Part shown: piece by piece, positions 56,215-64,000 of the stretch
How the letters are laid out: each line of letters opens with the position of its first letter
How positions within the stretch are numbered: the stretch's first letter is position 1
From: Dacryopinax spathularia
Lineage: Eukaryota; Basidiomycota; Dacrymycetes; Dacrymycetales; Dacrymycetaceae
Direction of reading: 5' to 3'
Assembly: GCA_037974965.1 (NCBI GenBank)
Contig: JBBPFI010000002.1
Span: forward strand, 2,480,001 to 2,544,000
DNA length: 64,000 nt
Made by a program: the position numbers and the translations under genes
Notes under the pieces: generated by a model
What the model was told of the DNA's origin: nothing
The model's input: the letters and a program-made list of their open reading frames with translations, nothing else
Databases searched by the model: none

Positions 56215-56971
56215 ATGGTGAGCCCTATGCATCCAAGACATTGGAGGAAAGGTGTTAACACGTGTGATGGCAGGAAAACTCCTACCGCCTTGTCCCGCCC
56301 TCAAACCCTTCCTCATCCGCGACCGCCTCCCTCGCCCCGACCGCAAACGAGTATGGGCTACACGATACGATGAGGCACGGCCTCCGCTCCCTAGCGGCGG
56401 ATATCAAGCAGGTGCATCCGTTACAGGGCAGGCTGGAGAATGTGCGTCCTTCTCTTTCTCTCTCTTTACCTCCCCATCTCCGGCTTCGTGCTGGCTAGGA
56501 TGGGAGGGATGTGTGCGTGTGATGGTGGGATGGTGTGCTGATGCATTTTGGGGTGGTAGTGGGAAGCGACGCAGGATAATTTGAAGCTTAATATGCAGCG
56601 TGACCTCTACGGGCTGCACGCGCCAGTTAGGCTGCTGATGGAGAGGAAGGCAGTCGCTCAGGTTCGTCCTCCTCCCCTCCCCTCCCTTTCTTCCCGTCAC
56701 CCGCGCTCGCGTTGGTCGGTGTGAGGAGACGATAGACTAAGAATGCTGACCATATGGAATAGAACCCGCATATGCCTGCTATGCCGAGGAGCAACATCCA
56801 TCTTGATATCCTTATGGGGAGGGACGAAGCGCTCGACGTGGCGGACTTTATGGCTCGTGCGTCCTCGTCCTTAATGCTTGTCACAGAGTGGAAGACTGAT
56901 GTGTGCACACAGCGGAGGGACCGGAGTCGGTGGATATCCATGCTGATATGGAGAGGAAGCTTAAGCTATAG
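56215..56971 (+). CDS. UMP1: Proteasome maturation factor Ump1/POMP
   Basis: Ump1 is a chaperone needed for assembly and activation of the 20S proteasome, and is degraded as its first substrate. Coding exons are short. The first is only the ATG (56215-56217), followed by a GTGAGC intron that ends at 56273. Exon 2 reads ENSYRLVPPSNPSS and HDTMRHGLRSLAADIKQVHP. Later exons give DNLKLNMQRDLYGLHAPVRL with LMERKAVAQ, then PRSNIHLDILMGRDEALDVA with DFM, and GPESVDIHADMERKLKL with the stop at 56971. The order matches Ump1: a HPL motif, an NLxxxxxxYGLHxPxxLxMExK block, and SNIHLDILxGRD. The length of about 140 residues is typical. Introns interrupt most of these blocks. The start exon depends on the splice site at 56218, which the frame supports. 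Confidence 0.88.
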
Positions 56972-57615
56972 ATGGTGGATTGGGGGTGGTGTAATGTACA
57001 TTGTCAGAAGCCTTCTGCATGGGCGGGCCGAGTGGTTTGCTCGGGCGTGAGATACGATTGTTGTAAAGAACGCGTGTGCGGAGATGGTGATACGCGCCTT
57101 GTGCGAAGACGGCCTCGTGCGTTACAGTCGACTTCCACAAAGCTGGTAACCAATCCCCTCTCGCCGATATGCCCAACCGGTAAAGAAGCAAAGAACGTGG
57201 AAATGCATTATCATGATCAACGGAAATTCTCAGCTGTTCACGGCCCCCCACTCCCAAGGGATCATCCTCCCGTGGTAGCGCGATGTCACACGCCATGCCA
57301 TGCCTCCCCGCCGAGGAGGAGGAGAAAAAGATGGCTGGCGCTCGTGCGCTCGTTGTGATGCGCGAATACGTTTGACCACTTTAAATACGCTAGTCTTTGC
57401 CCTGCTCGCGCTCGCGCAGAGAAGAGAGGGGCGATGGCCGCCATCCCTCGACTGCAGCACGTCATTTGATCGAGGCAAAAAACGGAGCTTGGCGGTTGAC
57501 TCGACCCAACGACCCAAACCTCACATTCCTCACCGGTGTCTCAGACCTCTCATTGCGTACTGCTCATGCTCAACTGCCTCCCTTCCCCCTCTAGTAGTGC
57601 CCGACAATACCAACG
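56972..57615. other. Intergenic stretch between UMP1 and DUG2
   Basis: No gene is recognised in this 640-bp gap. It should hold the 3' end of UMP1 and the DUG2 promoter. I found no clear TATA box. Confidence 0.5.
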
Positions 57616-60600
57616 ATGCTGAACGGCCACGGGCATGGGCATGGGCATGGGCATGACCCTGCCCTCACGCACCCGGCCTCGAGGCTCATAATACCGCCCA
57701 AACCGCCCAAGCTGACCCATACGCTCCATCAGGCCGACTCCTCCGTCCTTTGTTTGGCGGCAGACGACGAACATATCTTCTCTGGCACGCAAGAGAACCA
57801 CGTCTATGTGCGCGTTCCTCTCTCTCTGCCCTGTCTCAACGCACACGCTCCTGGTGATCGAGTCCGAGGCAGACGCTGACGATGTCCAGGTCTGGGATCG
57901 GAAGACCCTCCAGAGCGAGACAGTGCTGAAGGGTCATACGGGGAGCGTGTTGGCGTTAGTGATCGCAGAGGAGAGGAAATGGCTCTTCAGTTCAGCGGGT
58001 ATGTCTTCGATCTCCTGTTTCCTCCTTCGTTGTCTCTGTATGTTGGGGTCGATCCGATCTGACCGGTTTGTGATATATAGCGGACAGTACGGTGCGGGTG
58101 AGTAAACTCTACGCTTTTGCCCCTCTTGCCCTCTGCCCTCTGCCCTCTCCGTTCCTCCTCCTCTCCCATCTCCATCCCCTCCTCGCCTCTCTCCCTCATC
58201 CCGCTCCTCTGTGCTTTCCCCCCTTCGTCCAAGCAAGTAATAGTAGCTGACACCTTGTCCAGGTCTGGTCCACGGAGAGCTTAACGCCCATATACCTCCT
58301 CCTTCCCGTCCTTGAGGTCTACTCGGGCGATATCTTCACCCTTGCTTGGAACGCTTCCCAGTCTGTCCTGTACTTCGGCTGTCAGGACACGTCCATCCAG
58401 TTCTACTCTTTCGCGAACTGTCGGGCGTTGCCGCCTGCTTCTTCCAACCCCAACACCACCACCGCCGCCAACACCAATGCCGCCTCCGCCACCTCTTCCA
58501 CCCGCACCCCCGGCCCGGCCTCAGGCACAGGCACGAACACGGGCACGTCCACGCCCCACCGCCAACCACACAAATTCTTCGACTCCTCCCCCCGCTTCTT
58601 CCACGCCGCCCGGCTAGAAGACACAGGCCTCACCACCGTCCCCGTGCCCGAAACGGTGCACGTCGAGGCGGACTGGCAGGTCCTCCAGGTGCCGAGGGGG
58701 AATATCGTCCCGAGCGCGCATTGGGGGTATGTGTATGCTATGGCGCTTGTGCATGCCCAGGGGCATGGTCCTGAGGGTGGGGCGGGGGGAGGGGTGGGGC
58801 TGTTGACGGGGAGTGGGGATGAGGACGTTAAGGTGCGCTGCCTTCTTCTTACTATCTTCCTTGCCTTGCTCGCTCTGTTCCCTATGACGCTCTTCTGCTT
58901 CGGGTCGCACCGTCTTTGCCCGCGTCCTGGACAGTTGCTAACGCATGCAAAGATATGGAACTGCACGCCCAATGGCCTTACACTCCGGACCACACTTACA
59001 GGCGCAAGTGGGGGCGTGCTCAGCCTTGCCGTGAGGGAGGACACAGTCTATGCTGGTTGTCAGAGCGGGTACATTAAAGTTTGGGATCTTGAGACTGGGG
59101 CGGTCATACGGACGATTATCGCACAAGAGGTGCGTGCTCTACGCCGGCGTGGATGACATGTGGGCTGACCGTGTCTGCATTAGAACGAAGATGTCCTCGC
59201 GTTGACGCTGCTGGGGAGTGATCTGTATGCCGCTTCGGCGAATGGCTATATCCAGGTGCGCCGCTTCCAAGCTCAGGTCACGAGCGTGTATTGATCAAGC
59301 GAACAGCGATGGAACGGCTCATTCGAACAAACCGCCTGCTGGGCGGCGCACGAAGGCAGTGTTCTCTCCGCCATAATCGTCGCTCCTCGCCGTGCTCCAG
59401 CCGGCGAGGGAGACGAGCACTATCAGTTGGTGACGGGTGCTAACGACGCCACGATGAAGGTTCGCCTGCTCTCTCTTAATCCTACTTACGCACGATGTTG
59501 ATTATTGTCACAGTTATGGGAGATTGAGAAGCCGCCTGAGCTGAAGCCGTCCTCGTCCGCCAGCTCCGTCAGGACCGGGCCGGACGTGAAGGCTGACGAT
59601 TTAGTCGCGGCACTCACGGACTTTGTCGCGTTCCCATCCGTGAGCAACGATGCCAGCAGGGAAGACTGCAGGCAGACGGCGTTGTTCCTCAAGCGGATTT
59701 TGACCCAGTTGGGTGCCGAGGCTCATGTGGTGCGTATTCTTTCTTCCCAGCTTCCGAGCAGTGAAAGAGTGAATGAGCTGATCGTTGCCCAGCTACCGAG
59801 CAAACCAGGCCGCAACCCCGTCGTCTACGCCGCATTCCAAGGTACCGCCAAGTCCTCTGCTCCTAAGCCCCGGGTCCTCTTCTACGGCCACTACGACGTT
59901 ATCGCCGCCCCTCCCTACGGCTGGGAGTCTCCCCCTTTCTCCCTGACGGGGCGGAACGGCTACTTGTACGGCCGAGGCGTAACGGACAACAAAGGGCCAA
60001 TCATGGCCGTCGCTATGGCCGTATCGAAGCTACTTGCGAAGCGGATGCTCGGTGCGGACGTGATCTTGCTTATCGAGGGTGAGGAGGAGGCCGGGAGTGA
60101 AGGGTTCGGGGATGCCGTGCAGAGGTATAAGGAGCAGATCGGCAGGATAGACGCAATTCTTGTTAGGTGCGCTTTCTCCACCTTCCTTCCCACCTGCCCT
60201 ACTTGCCTCGCCTATCTTCTTGTGATCACGCCACTGACCGCTCGGCCAGCAACTCGTACTGGATTGGAGAGGACACACCGTGTTTGACTTATGGGTTGAG
60301 GGGAGTTATACATGTTTCGTTGGAGATTGGGAATGATCAGCCGGATCTGCATTCCGGTGTCGATGGGGGCGCTGTCAGAGAGCCGATGGTTGATATGTTT
60401 GTGGACCATCCCTTTCCACTATATCGTCGGCTGACTAGAGCGTATCCGTAGGGTGCAGTTATTGGCTAGGCTATCCTCGGGAGATAAAGTCTTAATACCT
60501 GGATTTTGTGAGTCCCCCTCTATACAAGCATTTGGACCTGCGGCTGATATCCAAACAGACGAAAATGTGCGACCAGCGACGCAAGCCGAACTCGAGTCCT

Positions 60601-61248
60601 ACGACCGCCTCTCCCTAATCACCGGCAAGCCCGCCGCCAACCTCCGCGCACGATGGCGCGAGCCTTCCCTCAGCATTCATACCCTCGGCGGCTCAGGACC
60701 GAACAACTCAACCGTCATCCCCCATTCTGTCCGGGCGAAGGTCTCTGTCAGGATCGTTCCTGACCAGGACCTGGAAGAGACGGCCCAGCGGCTCGTGGAC
60801 CATCTCAGGACCTCGTTCGGCGCGCTCAAGTCGACGAACAAGCTCAAGATCTCGGTGGATCGGAAGGCTGACTGGTGGCTTGGGAAACTCGATGATCGGT
60901 TCTTCCTTGCTTTGGAGAGTGCGGTCGAGCAGGAGTGGGGCGTTAGACCGCTGAGGATACGGGAAGGAGGGGTGAGTCCATCGCACCCGGCCGTGGGAAG
61001 CTTGGACTGACGTTTGGCAGTCTATTCCGCCGATTCCGTTCCTTGAAAAGGAATTTGGGTGCCATGCACTTCATCTACCAATGGGCCAGAGTTCGGCGCG
61101 TTCAGATTGACCTGCTTTGTTCATGTGCCCCTTAGCTGACATGTACTCCAGGATCAGGCACATTTGCGGAACGAGCGGATATCGCTCAAGAACCTGAGGA
61201 AAGGGCAAGACGTCGTCGCTCGATTCCTCCTCAATCTCACATCATGAG
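57616..61248 (+). CDS. DUG2: WD40-M20 peptidase Dug2, subunit of the glutathione-degrading complex
   Basis: In yeast Dug2 forms a complex with the Dug3 glutamine amidotransferase that removes glutamate from glutathione in the cytosol. The ATG at 57616 begins MLNGHGHGHGHGHDPALTHP, a His-rich start. WD40 blades follow across many small exons (VLCLAADDEHIFSGTQENHV, VWDRKTLQSETVLKGHTGSV, HEGSVLSAIIVAP, SGYIKVWDLETGAVIRTI, NGYIQ). The M20 peptidase part starts near 59580: VLFYGHYDVIAAP (metal His, Asp), YGRGVTDNKGPIMA (bridging Asp), LIEGEEEAGSEG (Glu pair), SNSYWIG, the dimerisation domain with IHTLGGSGPNNSTVIP, and a C-terminal metal His in DQAHLRNERIS. A Ser/Thr/Pro-rich insert of about 50 residues (58440-58560) breaks one blade. 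The fusion of both modules is diagnostic for Dug2. Confidence 0.93.
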
Positions 61249-61351
61249 CTGCACACTCACACTCGCCATTCATGTACATTACGTTTATACCTACTCTACA
61301 TTGGATACCATCGAGCATCCCTCAATACCCATAATGTGATCGTCGGACGGA

Positions 61352-64000
61352 TCATGCTGGCTGGTCAATGTCCATATCGTCCGCCGGGTCGACAGTGACT
61401 CCATCAAGCGCCCAAAGCTGCAGGAACTGTGACCTATGTCAGTCATTATTATTCAAGGTTGAAGCAGCATACGCACTTGATTCCGCTGAGCCCTTAGGTC
61501 GTCGATGGTGACGAGACGGTTCATTGCAAAGGGTAGACGCTCATAGTCCATGGCATAGTCGTGCTTTCGTACGGCAGGTCGGTCTCCCAGGTTGCTCTTC
61601 TTCCCAATCACAAACCTCAAGCATTTCCTACGAATCTTGTCAGTCCGGCAGGAGAGAAGCCTGTAACAGACGTACTCTTCCGACAGGCCGTAGACGCCTT
61701 TGAGATACCCCTTCAGGACCAGTACGATGCCAACCGCGATCGATGCGCGCATGAGAGGGAAAGGATCTGCAAGGGATACTGCAATGGCCCGTCAAGCATC
61801 GTCTAAGATGTACCGGTTTACGTACATTTGCCAGAATCGGCGAGTCCTGCCTTGGTCTACGGCAGCGTAGAAATGTGTGAGCGACAAGCTATCGTGTCAA
61901 AAGATACAGCTTACGATAAGAACGCCTTCTGCTGTGTTTGCGTCAACCTCATCACCGAGGTCCAGCCGAGCAAGCGTGTCGACTAGTTGCATGCCCGCAA
62001 CGGACAGTACCGACATTAAGGATCGGACAACAGTCAACACTTCTTCTAATGTCTTGTATTCCAAAGCTGAGACGTTCTCTGCCATGTACCGAACGAATGC
62101 TACATCATCCTGGGCCGTGATGAGCGTATGATGTACGATGTTTGACTCGGCCTACCTCGGTTGCTGCGAGATTGGTGGTGTCCACATCAAACGCTCGCAC
62201 CATCGCCTTAAGGAAATCCTGACGCGCGGCGCGCTTCTCGCGCACCAAGGCGTACCAACGATGTAGGAGTGCAATGGGTGCTTCTTGTCCACGAAAGCCT
62301 GTGCGAGCGAGGTTAGTCTGAGGCAAGCAAGTGGAGTCTGAGGAATCTACCTCGTACTACGCCCTGACAGATACGTGCCTGATATTCATAGGACCGTCGT
62401 GCACAATCCATGAGGCGGCTGTTCAGCATAGATGCGTGCTTGTTTTGCAGCAGTGAATGTAAGGCACCTGCGCGAGCGGCAAGCGCGCTGTCGGGGCTCG
62501 TCTCAAGGGATATTAGCACAGGGAGGCACTATGGACATTTCTTTAATGCAGCGCAGCAGTCGTAGCGTTGGTGCTTACACGCAGTGGATGGGATAGTCCC
62601 TGCTTGATTGTGTAGCCCAGGATATCGACAGAGAACCGCTGTGTAGGCAGATGTGCCGATAGGGCTCCTTCGAGGATATGACCGAGATATCGTTGAATTA
62701 CCGTGGAGGCAATGCTGAACGATGCCGATCAGCGAGGGCCACTGAGTGAGAAGAAGGTGTAATACCCGGAGTCCGCGAAGGTGTCCGCGCTGCCGATCAA
62801 TTCGTCCATATCCACATCGCTGTTTTTCCCCGCTTTCTTGTAAGCTAAATATCCAATTTAGCGCTATACCGTGTAAGAATTCGGCTCCTACCTCGTTCCT
62901 CGTCCGCTCTCTTGGCGGCTTCTGAGGCAAGGAAATCCTGCAGAATTTTAAGAACGCGACCACGCGCTTCCAAGTCTTTTGACGCGAAGACAGCATCCAT
63001 CAGAGTAAGGGTCGAATCGTGCGTAAGAAGTTTTGGGTATGCTTTGAACATGATTCCTATTGGTCGGTTAGAATGAACTTTGGAATTTCCCACACCCAGA
63101 CGAACCTAAGCACTGCAGTGCTGCGGCGGAGAGCTTGTCATTTCGTTGGCTTTGGTACAGTCTCAGGAACAATGAATAGAAATGCTCGGTAATCGAACCC
63201 TGTATCGCGGTTATTAGCAGTGAAGTATCCAGTAGAAGTGTCACTCAACGGCAGCCATAGAGTCAAGTTGTACAGCGGTCTCTGCCTGAGGTTAGCGGGG
63301 ACAAGTGCAACCCGTGCACGGATACGCACCGGGATTTGACTCGCGGACAGCGTCGAAGTCGCAATGCTCGTTAAGGAAAGCCACAATAAACATGAGCAGT
63401 GGCGTTGATTGCACGGAAGCTGGATTGACGGCGCCCCCTTCCAATGCCTTGATTTCTACCTGCAACTTTACTGAATCCGTGGTTAGCTAGATCGGAGAAG
63501 TCATATCAGAATAGCTTACTATTGCAAGGCCTTAGCAATGCTACGAGCCGGTTATAGTCATGGGTCAAATGCTTCACTGCGACACAAAGACAAGCGACTG
63601 TCTCCTGCAATCCCTGGAGATAAGGTTGTCATGATAAGTTCATCTGAAGGGGACGCGTTCACTCACGGAAATGCCTCCAACAGTGGAAGGTTTGCTGATC
63701 ATAGGCACAAGTATCTTTTGTAGCTCCTCACCGAAGCTGACCGCCGCTTTGGGCATTCCTGGAATGGCAGCTCGGAAGACCTTCAAAACAGCATCCGTGA
63801 TCGCTCTCTCGTCCGCCTGTGAGGAATCGGCAAATGATTCAGAGCCAGCTATAGGTACTAACCGTCGTTGCAACTTTGAGATAGGGCAAGAGAGTATCCG
63901 CTCTCGAGTCAGACATGACCTTCGGATGGGCGGTAGCTAAGAGATAGATGCCTTGCACACAGTGCACGAGATTCTGCAGGACTCAGAGACAGCTCTACGA
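61352..64000 (-). CDS. Cohesin loader Scc2/Mis4/NIPBL, C-terminal part, cut by the right edge
   Basis: Scc2 with Scc4 loads cohesin onto chromosomes and is nuclear. Visible exons, read from the right edge leftward, give AVSFGEELQKILVPMISKPS, a run with SISRPLYNLTLWLPL, then GIMFKAYPKLLTHDSTLTLM, DAVFASKDLEARGRVLKILQ with DFLASEAAKRADEE, LTQWPSLIGIVQHCLHGNST, GLSHPLRC, and LISLETSPDSALAARAGALH with SLLQNKHASML. These follow the HEAT-repeat hook region of fungal and animal Scc2 in order. Last exons include LTVVRSLMSVLSVAGMQLVD and the basic KKSNLGDRPAVRKHDYAMDY. The protein ends FLQLWALDGVTVDPADDMDI, with the stop at 61352-61354. At least eight introns are present. The 5' portion lies beyond this window. 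Confidence 0.88.

Noticed and set aside
57300-57600. Plus-strand open frames before DUG2
   Set aside because: They overlap the expected promoter, lack motifs, and end before the DUG2 start; they were treated as non-coding.

Overview
The window is nuclear DNA of a basidiomycete fungus. The genes are split by many short introns of about 45-60 bp with GT...CTGAY...AG signals. The gene set is fungal: a urease accessory GTPase, YAT and ACS permeases, a WD40-M20 Dug2 protein, and Ump1. I cannot place it below phylum from sequence alone. All gene models below were read by eye from conserved protein blocks and splice signals, without a database search.

Layout. 1-670: 3' part of an aldo/keto reductase. 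1353-5637: two tandem sulfite-oxidase-type molybdenum enzymes. 6751-9272: a DDE transposase gene whose introns and exons carry a recurring palindrome. 10498-11486: an alpha/beta hydrolase. 12675-16825: UreG and an amino-acid permease, with many GATA-type sites upstream of the permease. 19599-25499: an ACS-type transporter and two tandem 2-oxoglutarate/Fe(II) dioxygenases. 25684-32040: a rearranged tract with a complete F-box gene, a broken ABC transporter copy fused to a second F-box copy, and two copies of a tRNA-like SINE. 32659-45970: two intact full-length ABC-B transporters, head to head across 4.4 kb. 46503-46820: a third SINE copy. 47082-55827: a large DNA transposon. 56215-61248: UMP1 and DUG2. 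61352 to the right edge: the C-terminal part of an SCC2/NIPBL cohesin loader.

The most unusual object is the 8.7-kb transposon. It has matching inverted ends, TA on both sides, and a DD34E Tc1/mariner-type transposase at its right end. Inside are three further spliced genes: a disordered protein, a protein with a ParB-like domain, and a small protein with an RNase H1-type hybrid-binding domain. Ordinary Tc1/mariner elements carry only a transposase, so this looks like a cargo-bearing or multi-gene relative.

The host genes suggest two themes. One is sulfur and nitrogen handling: sulfite oxidases, UreG, the permease, and Dug2 for glutathione breakdown. The other is export and uptake of small molecules: ABC-B pumps, and an ACS permease beside oxygenases. 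The repeats and fused gene fragments around the ABC genes show that this part of the chromosome has been rearranged repeatedly.
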